A stretch of DNA of 64,000 nt, from positions 682,001-746,000 of the forward strand of contig CP145410.1 of the NCBI GenBank assembly GCA_036867785.1. The letters are read 5' to 3'. The notes under the pieces were generated by a model. That model made no database searches. It worked only from the letters and a program-made list of their open reading frames with translations, and was not told the origin of the DNA. This document shows, piece by piece, positions 53,230 through 64,000 of the stretch (position 1 is its first letter; each line of letters begins with the position of its first letter). Origin of the DNA: Plasmodiophora brassicae (Eukaryota; Endomyxa: Phytomyxea; Phytomyxea; Plasmodiophorida). A program made the position numbers and the translations under genes.

Positions 53230-54988
53230 ATGACGACGCGCCTGACGAAGTGGCTCGATCTGAAATGGATCGGCCACATAGCGCACGTCTTCATCCACAC
53301 CGGGTACACGGACCCGAACGACCTCTGCAATTGCTCGCAGGACGAAATCGACCATCTCCTGACGCTGATTGAACTGCCGGGCCACCGACTAAAGGCTCGC
53401 ATCCTCATCGATGACCTTCGGCAATGCCACCCTGTGTCGCCCGATGGGTCCAAACTGTCGCCGACGCAGTCCCCCGTATCGGCGCTGACCTCCGTTGACG
53501 ACGACCTGCATAATTCGTCAGCCACCGACGACGACGCTGGCAGTTCGAGCGACGACGACGACGACAACGATGACGACGACGACGATAACGGTGATGCGAG
53601 CGAGGGCGAGAAGCGACGCACGCGCATGTCGTCCAGCGGGCACGATTCCTTCGACACGGAATTCGCTGACTTGATGGATGCGGGCGGGCAGATCAAATCG
53701 TACCGCTTCCGAGCCTTCAACGACATCGCCAGCGAACTAAGAGGCGACGCTCCACCAGCGCGTCGTAGCTCGCGTCCCGCTCAGGTAGAGCCCAGGCCGC
53801 CATCGCCGCCGTCATCCGATCCGCCATCAGTTGATGAAGAGGACCCGGACATTCCCGTTGAGGACGACCTGCCACCAGAGCCACCCGTTCGACAACCGAC
53901 GCCGAACCGTTTCTCAGAAACAACAGCAACGTCGGCGACGAGCACCACGAATCGAGCACATTCGCGTCTGGATGATATGTCGAGGCGAGTGTCGGACATC
54001 TTTGGCGGCGAGAACGCCCTGGATGTCAGTGCGATCCGGATGCCGATCGTAACGCCGCCGGAGCCACCGGTGGAGACCAGACGGGCTGGTGACGGGAGAC
54101 ATCACCACCATCATGATTCCACGATCGCCGCCAAGGACCAGCCGGGCGCGATTCTGTCCGGGTATGCCATGTTGTGTCTGGCAAAGAGTTCCAAACACTT
54201 CGCAAGGCGGTACGTTGTCCTGATTGGCCAACAGCTGCTATGGTTCAAGGACGAGAACGACCTGTATCAGACCGGGATGGTTGACTTGAGGCGGGTGCGC
54301 GTCGCAGTCAAGCTTCATGAGCACTTCGAGGTCATCGTTGTGGAATCGAAGTCGACGTTCATCATGATACACACTAAGGACAGGCAGCAGACGGGCACGT
54401 GGTTCAGGGCGATTGATGCGGTCAGCAAGGGTGGCAACCCGGCCGGCGTCCTTCTGTCACCAGTACACAGCGATGCACCATCGCCGTCAACGACAGCAAC
54501 AACGGCGGGTCTATCTACGCCGGTCAGCGCCGTCCAGAGAGCAACCGAAAACTTGTGCAAAGGTATTCGTGTGTCACACCACGCAAGACTGTTCGACGAT
54601 TGACAATGGATGGAAAATAGGTGTCGTACTGAAGAAGTACACGAACGGCGTTCCCCACAAGCGGTTATTCTGGTGCTCTCCAGATCTGACCAGGCTGTAC
54701 TGGGGCAAGTCCACGTCGGAGCCACCCAGAGGGTCGATCCGGATCAACGAGATCGTCGCCCTTCGTCACGGTGAGACGTGTATCGTCATTATGCGTTCTT
54801 CACAACGGGTCCTGACAGTATGCGGCACAGGTTCCGCAAGCGCCGTCGACAAACAGAAATCGCTAACGATTCACGAGAGACGAACCATAACAGAGCTCGA
54901 GGCACCGTCAACAGACAAAGCGGTTGAGTTCATGAGCCAGCTTCAGGATATCATTGATTTCCGGAGGTCGGCCGGGCTCGATTCATAG
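53230..54988 (+). CDS. SAM-PH domain protein
   Basis: ATG at 53230 begins a SAM domain (LTKWLDLKWIGHIAHVFIHT; CSQDEIDHLLTLIELPGHRL). An acidic low-complexity run (SSDDDDDNDDDDDDNGDAS) and a Pro/Ser linker follow. A PH domain around residues 300-405 reads SGYAMLCLAKSSKHFARRYV, VLIGQQLLWFKDENDLYQTG and QTGTWFRAIDAV. A phase-1 intron near 54560-54620 joins a second PH-like segment (GVVLKKYTNGVPHKRLFWCS; RLYWGKSTSEPPRGSIRINE; FMSQLQDIIDFRR), stop at 54988. The double PH region implies membrane or phosphoinositide docking, and SAM implies oligomerisation. No catalytic domain. Upstream in-frame sequence to 52726 overlaps CHO2 and is not used. Confidence 0.75.
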
Positions 54989-55313
54989 GCGAATAAATAG
55001 CGGGACGTCCTCCACCGGAGTGCACTCACTGGATGTCGTCTGCGGAGGATGTCTGACCGCTCCACTTGAGTGTTAGGCACGCACGGGTAACATTCTGCCA
55101 TCGCCGTGAACAGCAACAGAAAAGCCGTTCCACTGGGCCCATTGTGGAACGAATCAATGGCACTTGTGAACGAATGGTTCGCCACCTATGCCTGGGGTCG
55201 TTGGCAACAAACATGACGAAATTACAGGGGTTAATGCATGGATACCACGAGCATGCTTCAGAATCACTGAAATCAACGTCGCCGCTGAGTGGAGTGATGC
55301 AATCGGATGCCGA
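54989..55313. other. Convergent spacer, possibly with a small exon
   Basis: Between the SAM-PH stop and the last certain exon of the minus-strand propeller gene there is no convincing gene. A minus-strand segment near 55190-55260 could be a final exon of the propeller gene, but splice choice was not resolved. Confidence 0.35.
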
Positions 55314-57374
55314 CTATGGAGAGCGTTGGCAAGGCTGGCATGGGCACCATGCATCGAGATCGACGATGCAATATTCCGAAGCACCGAACAAAACCAGGCG
55401 GGCATTGCACAGCCAGCGAACGATATGGGCTTGGAACGTGATTGGAACGGAACCGTCGACATTGCCATGGACGAGGTCCACGAAGAAGACGAAGTTGTAC
55501 AACGCGGGGCCACACTCGCTATCGTCATCTTCGTCAGCATAAGGCCAGCCCGTATCATCATCATCCTGTGCACTTTCTGATGGTTGCAGGAGTATCGCAA
55601 CAGCGGCACGGAGCCCATCAGGAGAGAGGCCGAATGAATACCACTCAACTACAAGAGCATCATGACACGTTGACGGTTTCAAGGTGGCATCTAAATTGTT
55701 CCAGTGAAGAGTTAGACAGCTCGTTCGGCGTCCATCGACGCCGCAGGACCGTATGATAAACTCGTTCCTGGTCAAAGGGCTGAGAAAAACCTGTCAGTAA
55801 GGTAGCCATTAGCGGGTTGGCATTGATGGGATACACTCCAACTAACCAGCTCAAGTCCATCCGGCGATAACTCCATCGGATCGCGTTGTCCGGCCGATGG
55901 CTCCAACAAATCTCTGCACAACGGAGACGCCATTGTCGACGTGTCTGTTACGGGTATGGTTTCTGTGAGCCGGAACAACATGATCGAGCCTGTCGCAGGA
56001 TAACTGAAAGGAACATCTTTGCGCTTAGGCCTCGGGATTCGAACTAGAAGGCTCCCATTGCAAGCGCAAACAAGGGAACAGCGACGAGTTTCAATCCAAT
56101 CGCCATCGAAAGAGCGCACTACGGGAAGAGGACCACGGTGCATATCACCGGTGTAAAGAAGATCCACCGAAGACTCACCCAGCAGGTATAGTTTAGAACC
56201 GCACGGGGAGAAACACATGCTTTGATAGGCACCTGGATGAACAACGACCGCGCTTGTCGTGAAACGCAGCAATGCTATACATGGATGCCTAAATCAATCC
56301 TTAGTCCAGGTTCGTGATGTGGGCTGGCCCGTTACTTACTGTTTACAAGCGATCGCGGTGGCAAGAATCGCACCACTAGGGGATAAAACCGCGCCAAAGT
56401 CAACACGTTTCACATTGCGATGACGTTGGCCATACGAAGGAACCTTCCACTGCCCGATTTGTTCGCCAGAGGCAGTCGAGAAGGCATTTACAGTGTCTGG
56501 GCTCACGAACTGAACGAGAAGCGTGCCGCATGCGGATGGTACAGCGTTTTCAGGAATTACAGAAGAGGCGACGTCTCGTTTGGAAAGCCGAAATCCTAAC
56601 ATGTCCTGAACCATGCATCGCAGGAACCGGCAAGAATGACCGAGGCTCTTGAGATCCCCAGCAAACAGAAACCGGGAGATTACCCTCCAAACATCACAGG
56701 AGAGAGCGCCAAATGACCTTGTCCCAGAAGGGGGGCACGGTGACTGCGAAAAGCCATCATCAATTCGAAATCGGTTCGCAAGTGACACCGATCTGAGGCT
56801 AGTGGCTTTTTCCTGCTGGTTCCAAACAGTCAAACGGTCGCCGTCGACACGCGCTTTGGTTGCATTCCACCCGAACCAGCTGTGCCTGTCCTTGCCGACC
56901 TCGAAGACAGCCACACCAACTCGATCGCGATTACGGTACATCGTCTCCATGCACGGCAGTGATGGCGAACCGGTGATAACAGCGATGAGCATTCGCTTGT
57001 CGGCAATGTACTGTACTAGGTCGGCGCGAATTCGGAAAGACACATCTTTCTGGTATACCCCTGCGGCCGCGTTAATGAATGCCGATGTCGTCAATACCGC
57101 GAATACAATGCTTACATGGAAGGCGCCATCTCCCAATGACTCCCTTGCCATCTATGATGGCGTGCAGCCAGTCGTCCCCCAAATAAGCAGGGTCGTGCCA
57201 AATCTTGATCTTCACATCGGAAGCGCCTCGCGTCTGCTCTGTTCCCCCGGCTGGCTGGCCAGCTGCATGACCCTTGCACGATCTGCATGTGGACGCACCG
57301 TCACCTCTGGCCCACTGCGACTGAGTAAACTCGCGACGCGCCTTGAGCGCACCGCAAACAGCGCACCGACGCAT
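55314..57374 (-). CDS. Zinc-ribbon/F-box/WD-like propeller protein
   Basis: The ATG at 57374 starts CAVCGALKARREFTQSQW and CRSCKGH, a C2C2 ribbon like the Stc1-type module of RNA-silencing and ubiquitin factors. A phase-1 intron near 57060-57116 joins IIDGKGVIGRWRLP to VYQKDVSFRIRADLVQYI. An F-box-like helix region follows (LSCDVWRVISRFLFAGDLKS). Propeller-type strands then run through several exons (SACGTLLVQFVSPDTVNAFS; SMCFSPCGSKLYLLGESSVD; RDPMELSPDGLELVSWS; SFGLSPDGLRAAVAILLQPS). An F-box with a propeller suggests an SCF-type substrate adaptor. The last exon probably ends near 55314, though more may follow. The unusual zinc end and the order of modules are my reading of several exons and need transcript support. 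Confidence 0.55.
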
Positions 57375-57942
57375 CGGAATGCCGGGACGGCAGCGACGGT
57401 ACAGGTAGCCCGACCCTGGACAGCAGCAGTCCAGTAAAATGGTGTCGTATGCTCGCAGCGCAAGTATACGGGGAGTTTTCGGGAACGAACCGGATAGGAA
57501 CCTCACTGCCAACTATATGATTGTAACGACAGCAACCTGCGGAGTGTGCTGTGCAGATGTGCGACACAGCGGAATATGGACAGTGACGGCGGTAGCGCCC
57601 TGGGACGACTGCAACCGCAGGAGCAGCAGCAGGGCAGACGACCGTATCTGCGCTCGTGATGGCTTAAAGACCAGCAAATATCCTCGAGCATTGACAGCAG
57701 GCTGCCGGCCTATATTACGCTCACATCGTCTCTGGATGTCCCTTCCTTATACGACAGGGGCACTGGGACGGCCTGCAGCCGCAGCAATTGTGTTTTGGTG
57801 CCACATTCGAAGGGTGTTCGGTGTTGCGGACAGGCGGACTACGCCTCTTATTGTTGGGGGTCGCGTCCTCCAATCGTGCTGGATCGTGGTCGGTGGGCGC
57901 TGGATGTCCGTGTCGTGAACTCGATTCGCCGCCCGGGTCGAC
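57375..57942. other. Divergent spacer between the propeller protein and INCENP
   Basis: 568 bases with only arginine-, serine- and cysteine-rich frames typical of noncoding GC-rich DNA. It is the largest divergent promoter region at this end of the window. An in-frame extension of the zinc protein (up to 57512) exists but lacks conserved sequence. Confidence 0.4.
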
Positions 57943-60900
57943 ATGCAGGAGAAGGCGGTCGCGTGGTCGCTGCATCGTATCGTCAGCGAAGCTCATGCCT
58001 TGGCCGAGCGCGCTGTTGACGATGGCGCTCGACGGCTGGCGAATCACAGCGCCGCCCTAGCCGTAACGATCTCCCGCGCTGCTGATGCGATCCATCAGCT
58101 CAAGAACAATCCGGTGCCTCTGAGTTCTGCTGCCGAGATGGACGCGGCGCCGCCTGCCAATGACCACGAAACGCCCGCGCTGGATCATGTCGAATCTCGG
58201 TTGAGTCGTTTCCCAGATAACGTCGGCTCGAACGATATCGCTATCGAAACAGCTACATCCAATTCCATTGGTACGGACGATGGTCTGGCACTTGGTGCCC
58301 GGCCGGATGAACCTGCCACGCCGACACAACGATCCACTGATGATGCCGCATCGCCTGCTGGCGATTCCGTGCACGTGACTGCTTCGGCAAAACTGGTCGC
58401 TGAGGACAGTCAACCAGCTGTATTAGCTCGTGAAGTGGCCGCCGATGCTATCGAGCAGCCCATTGAGGCGCGTGAATCGATTGTCGATGATGCAGATCAT
58501 GCCGCTGAGGCGCAGGAACAGTCTGAAAATGATGCTGGTATGGCGGAGTGCAATCCCGCATCTAGTACTGCACCAGTAGCTTTGTTCTCCCCACCTGCAA
58601 GACGAACCCGATCCAGGAGGAAAGCTGATACTGCTGTCGAACTCCCACCAGCCACGAAGCGATCCAAGCCTGAGGCCCGGACGAAGTCGAAACGCAAGAC
58701 TACCCGGAGGGAATCGGACGAGGTCAACAGCAAACCGCCTGAGCCGACGGCGATGCCTGCACTTGATGACGGTAGCGACGATATCATTCCTGTAAAGCGA
58801 CAGCGGAGGCCGCAAATTGCACAGCCCACCACCCCCGATGCCTTGCCGGAAGGCGCAAGTGATGAACATGCAACCGCAGATGAAACCTGTGGTTCTGCGA
58901 CCCAGGAAATGCAAGTCCTGGATGATCATCCGGCTGAAGAAGCTGCCGTCGTCCAAGATCAGGCTCCCACTAGATCACGGCGACGCGGTCGAGTCAACAA
59001 GAAGCAACAAGAGATTGAAGCAGAGCCGACAAGTGAGGTCGGGCAGTCCAGCGGTATTGCACTCGACTCCATCGACGACCGGGTGGAATCTACGTCTGAA
59101 TCCGTGCCTAACGTTGCGACTCGGAATGCGCCTGTTAAACGGCAGACTCGCAGAGGTGGCCGCCGACAACGTCAAATCGAAGACCGTGAGGAATGCTCAC
59201 AGTTGCCGCCGGAGAGCGTTGCGACTATTGAGGCACAGTCATTGAATGCTGAACCGGCAGACAATGTTGACGTCGCGATTTCACATGACAAGCCGTCTTC
59301 CGACCAAGGAACATCGGATATGATATCTGGTGGCAATCGGCGCAATCTTAGAAGTCGCCGCGCCAAGAGGAACCCTGACGACCAGTCAACACAGAAGCAG
59401 ACGCAACGCAACCGACGATATCGTAACAAGGCAGACGATGATGAGGGCCTTGATTCTGTTGCTGAAGAAATTGTGGCTCGTATTGGCCTGACAAACGGTG
59501 TTGCTGAAAATCAAGTGAATTCTGCGATTGAGGATGCCATGTCTCCTGGCTGCGCTGGCGCTTCTTCGATACCATCCGTACCTGAGGCCGGCGTACCTGA
59601 ATATCCCAGCTCCGAGCCCCTTTGTGGAGCTGCTGTCGGTACGCGCGAGCCGCTCATGCAATTGGCTCCAGTGGCGGACCCGCTTGTCGCTGAAAATTCG
59701 TCACTCCAGCAGAATGCAGATGTCGTTTCTGGACCTGCGTTTACATGCAGCACCAGCGAATCTGTTGAATTGGTTGTCGCTCTCTCGCAGGTCAACGATG
59801 AGCGGGAAGATTCGACGACACCTCTATCCCAAGCTGCCAACAGCGAAACCGATTCGCCGGCCCCGCTGTTAACTTCAAACGGGTTAGCATCTGACAGTCA
59901 AGATCTGCTGCAACCGTCTAGCAGCAACCACAGAGAAACAGCGCCAGTGGTTCGGGTGCGTGAGGTACTCAACGTTCCGTGAAGGTCTTTTGGTCAAATT
60001 CTCATTTGTATCAGGAGGCGGTGCAGGAGTCTCTTCAGCAAAGTATTGTGTCGTCCAGCTCTGCGCAGGTTCAGCCATTCCGGCATCGTTTTGTTCCCCC
60101 TGTGGAGCCCAGTGCCGAGGTACATTTGCGGCAAGGGGTGCTTAAGCTCCGCATTGAAACATTGTGCATCAGGTTACAGCAGTGAACGATGAAAGGAGAG
60201 AGGCGCCCTCGACTGCGACGCCCATCAGTCCTCGAACGGATGCAGTGCCTGTTTCGAAGAAGCGTGTTTCTACGGAAGAACGGTACACGCTAGACAGTGG
60301 ACCCTCTGGAGCTCATAGCGGCCGCGGTGGGTCAGAGGGCACTGCAGTTGCGGCGGCTTCGAAGACCTCCAGCGCCGCTAACGTTGTTTCGCGACATTCG
60401 TTCGCGACGCCTTCACATGATTCCATTGATCGACCGGCGCCGAGGGCCACGCCAGCGCAGTTTGCCAAATCGTCACCTCCGAAGTCGAGCGTCCTACAGT
60501 CTCTGCTGCGGCAGGCGCGTTCCGGAGTCAAATCTACTGCCAAGTCAACAAGCAGGCGCGCGAAGATTGAGTCGTATCGCTCGCAACTGCGTACGACCCA
60601 ATCTTCTGCGGACGAATCTCCCAAACCGTCAACCGACGACTTGGTCCACGCTACAACTCCACAGTCCAGCGCGCTAGAATCGTCAATTGGCACGTCACTC
60701 GGGTCTCTGGTCCCTGTCAAGCCTGGTCCTGAGGCGCGTCCGCATTCGAGTGAACCTCTCAACCTGTCAACGACGAACTCGGTCAACGATGCAGCCCCCC
60801 AATCCAGCAATCTGATTACCTCAGTCCGGACTTCGCGCGAACCTACAGCTCATGAGGAATCTGTACATCGTGAAGCACATTCCGCAGATCAGGAATCATC

Positions 60901-62646
60901 AGTTTCTGTGGGTGCATCAGCTTATGAGCAGCGTTGGGCTTGCGACGCTGTCAAGCCGGTTGAAGACGGGACATTAAGTGACCCGATGAATGACGTGCCG
61001 AAGCGTGCCCCTTCACCTGGCGTAATCTCCAGAGACGCTTCTCCACGTTCCACCCATCAAGGTGAACGCAGCATTGACGCCGGTGAGACTACTTCAGGAC
61101 CCGATGTCGTTGCCAACAACTGTGAGGACTCATCTACTCCTGGTTCTCCCGCGGTCCCTGCTCCCGCTTCTCCTCCCCGCACAATATGTCTGGAGACGCT
61201 GCCCATGGATGTCTCTGAACCATCGTCTCTTACTCAACCAACTGCGGAGGTCACCAGCAAAGTTTCGCACGAACCAGAGCCGCCTTTTGAGACACAGCTG
61301 CCAACCCGAGATGTCGTCGCACCTGTTGCTGATACCACCCAATCGTCGATTCCGGATGATGAGAGGTCATGCAGAGCAGCCTCTTGTGAGGCTGATTCTG
61401 TACCAGTGCAGGCAAAGTCCGGGCTCTGGGTACGTTTCACAAGCAGGTTATTGCTTCCCCATGGTGACGACTTTGTTCAGGAATCGTTGTACTCCAACTT
61501 CACGAACATCAGCACTGCGGTATCGTCGTTCGTGAAACCGAAAGAACCCGAGAAACCCACGAAACGTGCTGTCGAAGTCAAGGCTCTCAAATCGGCAGCC
61601 CTGAAGAAGCGCAAAGATGAGCAACGTGAAGAAGAGTTACGAGAGCGGAACAGAAAGTGTGTATTTGCATGCCTATGCGGTGAGCAATTCTAACCTGTGT
61701 TCCGTCAGGTACCACGAAGCAGGAGAACTACGGAAACGCAAGGCAGAGCAGGCAAAGGCCATCCGTGAGAACGAAGTCAAGAAACGAGAGGCGTTGCAGC
61801 AGGAGCTGCCCGCAGTTGAGCCTGTCAGAGCAAATGCGCCTGAAGCGAACCAAGAAGTTCGACTAATCGAGCTATCAACGGAGGAGCGTCTGAAACGAGC
61901 GGAGGAGCGAAGGCAGGCCCTTATTGAAGAAGAAAAGAGGAAGCGTGCCCAAGAAAAGGAGGAACGTCAGCGGCAGCGAGAACTCTTTCAACGACGCCGC
62001 GATGAGGAATTGGCGAAAAAGCAACAGACGAAGAAAGCTGCATCCGCTGCAGTTTCTGTACCCACGTCAAAGGATGCCTTGAAAGCATCGTCATCATCAT
62101 CATCAGTTGCGACTGGAGCATCGAAGCAGGCAGCCGCGCCTCCTCGCTCTGCCCACAAATTCGCTGTGCCTGCTGTGCCGCCATCTCCCGAGCCTGTTGT
62201 TGAAATCCCCATCAACGCGCCGCCGAGGTAAAGACTGGCCTGCTCTCGTTGACGCAACCCTTCTCCTGACTCGCGTTTATGCTATCCTAGTGACAGTGAC
62301 GAAGATGATGAGGATAGTGACCGGGAGCAACAGAAGAAGCGAATACCCAAGTGGGCCCAGCCGGCGGCGCTCCTGTCGTCATTGGCCGAGCAGGCCCGCA
62401 TTGATCCTGACACGATATTCCCGCCCGACTCTCTCAAGTCCTGCAATCTAGAAGGTGCAGTGCTGTTCGCTGCCATTTGGCCTATTGCTAGCATTCTGAC
62501 AGTAGTATATTCGTAATGTAGAAGTGTTCGTTGACTTTTCATCCAAGACGCGGTTCACTAGACGTACTAGCAGCGGGAATTGGGTTAGGGATCGTCTCGG
62601 CTGGAAGGAGGAGCTTGATTACAAGCGTCGCAATGGATACCTGTAG
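57943..62646 (+). CDS. INCENP: INCENP, chromosomal passenger complex scaffold
   Basis: INCENP tethers Aurora B at centromeres and the midzone. The six exons, 57943-59964, 60015-60119, 60173-61656, 61709-62227, 62291-62454 and 62522-62646, join with exact frame to give 1,472 residues. The N-terminal helix (AVAWSLHRIVSEAHALAERA) could be the CEN box. The middle is low-complexity, with basic KR clusters. A charged single helix (ELRERNRK; EEKRKRAQEKEERQRQRELF) precedes the IN-box: RIPKWAQPAALLSSLAEQAR, IDPDTIFP, CNLE, and after the last intron KTRFTRRTSSGNW, with the TSS site that Aurora phosphorylates. The stop follows 20 residues later. The IN-box order and the TSS motif are diagnostic; the rest is too diverged to align. 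Confidence 0.87.
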
Positions 62647-62932
62647 TTCGCTACACTTCACATCTTGCTGCGAGTCTATTTAAAACAGTGAACGTTTTGA
62701 TTTATGAGGCAACGAATCTCTCAGATAACTGCATTGTAAGGGAATAGCAGGCTGCAGACGCAGACCCATTTCTGCGATATGAGAAATATACGCCGGTTTT
62801 GCTTTATTCACTGAATCTTTGATGGGCGTGTTATTACAAGTGATGACGCCAGAAAACAGTGAATAGACTGAAAGTCCACAATATAATTTCATTCGGGAGC
62901 AGAGTCGACTGGTACACTAGACGAATTAGGGT
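62647..62932. other. Convergent AT-richer spacer
   Basis: 286 bases between the INCENP stop and the end of the HMG-box gene. Base content is more AT-rich than in the genes, as expected for two facing 3' ends. No gene or element was recognised. Confidence 0.4.
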
Positions 62933-63976
62933 TCATGCATCAGGGCTGTTCGGTAGCTCTGCATCAAGATCAGAACCCCCCAGACTGTGATGTACATTGA
63001 GGACCAGCTCGTTCGTACTATCGTCAACCGCCGCGGCGTTCTCCGATTCAGATGCACCAGCAGCCATGTCGAGCAAGTGGGAAGTTGATGATTCGTTGTT
63101 GGCAGGTTCTTGACCGTCTGATGCTGATGGCGTTGAGGCGTGATCGCCGAAACCCGTGACGCTGCTGCCGTCAGGGGCACTGGATTCAGCAGGGTGCTCA
63201 ACCTGATGGTCAGCGAAGCTATCGCCATATAGCCCGACGTCATGATAGTCGTCGTTCGCCAGACTCTCGTGTTCGCGGCCACTTGGGGCGAGAGGGTGTG
63301 ATTCCAGCTTCAATCGCTTCTTGCTGTCCTCGGTGCCCGACTCAAACGAATGCAGGGCGCCGCCATCGTCCAGGCTGTCGTTGCTTCGCTTGTTCGACAG
63401 AACCGAGGGCGTTTCATCAGCATTCAAGTCGCTCCGTGCGTCGCCATCGGTCTTGTAGGACTCCATTTGCCTTCGGTAGCGCTCGCGGTCTGCCGACGCC
63501 CTTTCTTCGTAAGGCCTCTTCTCCTCTGACGACATTGTTCGCCATATTTCACCAAGCTTCGCTCCAATCTTTCCGAACGCCTGACGTGCAACACACATAT
63601 ATATCAGATTTGTAAACATATAATAGGAACGAGACCCAATTACCAGATCGGGATTCTCCTGCTTTAATTCCGCTCGTCGCTCTTTGCAGAAGATCATATA
63701 GGCATTAGATGCCGCTTTGGGCGCATTCGGATCCTTCTTCTTCTTCGGCGGTTTAGTCGGCATGACATTCCCATCGTGCAGCAATGTACCAGCAGCGCCG
63801 TTTGGGTTGGCGTTGGCACGATTCTCGCGCGCGTTCTGCGTGATCATGCATTTGGGGCACTGGATATACAGAGAATTGGCAGGGTGCGCTAGCAGCGTCC
63901 CGCATCCGATGCAGACAGTCTGCTGCGGCGCGTGCGGATTCTGTGTCATCTGGCATCGCGGGCATTGAATGTACAT
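62933..63976 (-). CDS. HMG-box protein with N-terminal LSD1-type zinc fingers
   Basis: Starts with ATG at 63976 (MYIQCPRCQMTQ); the upstream codon at 63997 is TTG, so an earlier ATG may lie outside the window. Residues 1-50 hold paired CxxC motifs (CIGCGTLLAHP then YIQCPKCMITQNA), like the LSD1 finger of plant stress regulators (CxxCxxLLxxP...CxxC). A lysine-rich linker leads to an HMG box: KKDPNAPKAASNAYMIFCKE, then after a 63-base intron (63581-63643) AFGKIGAKLGEIWRTMSSEE and KRPYEERASADRERYRRQME. The intron length is a multiple of three with no stop, so it could be retained. The C-terminal half is acidic and Ser-rich, stop at 62933. Total 326 residues. A nuclear DNA-bending or regulatory role is inferred. 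Confidence 0.78.
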   Translation of the reverse strand: MYIQCPRCQMTQNPHAPQQTVCIGCGTLLAHPANSLYIQCPKCMITQNARENRANANPNGAAGTLLHDGNVMPTKPPKKKKDPNAPKAASNAYMIFCKERRAELKQENPDLVIGSRSYYMFTNLIYMCVARQAFGKIGAKLGEIWRTMSSEEKRPYEERASADRERYRRQMESYKTDGDARSDLNADETPSVLSNKRSNDSLDDGGALHSFESGTEDSKKRLKLESHPLAPSGREHESLANDDYHDVGLYGDSFADHQVEHPAESSAPDGSSVTGFGDHASTPSASDGQEPANNESSTSHLLDMAAGASESENAAAVDDSTNELVLNVHHSLGGSDLDAELPNSPDA

Positions 63977-64000
63977 CGATCCACGCGGGAAAGACAACTG

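Noticed and set aside
53540-53600. GAC-rich run as a microsatellite expansion
   Set aside because: It encodes an acidic Asp/Ser tract within the SAM-PH linker, with mixed codons (gac, gat, aac, ggt), so it is ordinary low-complexity coding sequence.
1-64000. Transposons, virus-derived elements, tRNA or rRNA genes, CRISPR arrays
   Set aside because: No transposase, reverse transcriptase, integrase or capsid-type frame, no long terminal or inverted repeats and no regular spacer array were seen. No tRNA-like B-box with a matching acceptor stem was noticed, but a covariance-model scan was not possible.

Overview
The window is nuclear DNA from a compact, GC-rich, flagellated protist. Genes on both strands are packed with gaps of about 7 to 700 bases. 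Nearly all are cut by short GT-AG introns, about 41 to 70 bases long, with a few possible cases near 30. Flagellar genes (CFAP91, SF-assemblin), a chitin-binding-like secreted protein, a fungal-type CHO2 methyltransferase and 7TM-RGS receptors together suggest a zoosporic protist. A plasmodiophorid-like rhizarian is my best guess, made from gene style and composition only and held with low confidence. I saw no rRNA, tRNA, CRISPR array, transposon or virus-derived element.

Layout. 1-1750: three minus-strand genes, one unknown partial and two small secreted proteins. 1826-8931: minus-strand block of CFAP91, SF-assemblin and MSH2. 9189-13002: plus-strand LYR-motif complex III assembly factor (MZM1), an ankyrin protein whose 3' end is tandemly duplicated, and CTU2. 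13218-18644: a PA-domain 7TM protein, GTP cyclohydrolase I, a syntaxin and a two-domain chromate-transporter-family protein. 19332-24733: a coiled-coil secretory protein, a Spinster-like MFS carrier and MLH3. 25046-30010: three tandem 7TM-RGS receptor genes with identical exon structure.

30168-37873: a DUF4804-like protein, a long unrecognised protein, a GNAT acetyltransferase missed by simple ORF calling, a RPEL-Kelch-coiled-coil gene and the PC4/SUB1 coactivator. 37951-54988: a SPRY-IQ protein, an ACSBG-type acyl-CoA synthetase, a large LRR-GAIN/GPS-multi-TM receptor, an alpha/beta-hydrolase-like protein lacking its nucleophile and histidine, CHO2, and a SAM-PH protein. 55314-64000: a zinc-ribbon/F-box/propeller protein, INCENP, and an HMG-box protein with LSD1-type zinc fingers.

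Functional themes. MSH2 and MLH3 serve mismatch repair and meiosis. CFAP91 and SF-assemblin serve the flagellum and its root. The 7TM-RGS trio, PA-7TM and LRR-GPS proteins are membrane signalling candidates. INCENP, PC4 and the HMG protein are nuclear. Exon joins were worked out by hand from reading frame, GT-AG borders and family alignment from memory. Those given with exact coordinates keep frame; others are approximate.
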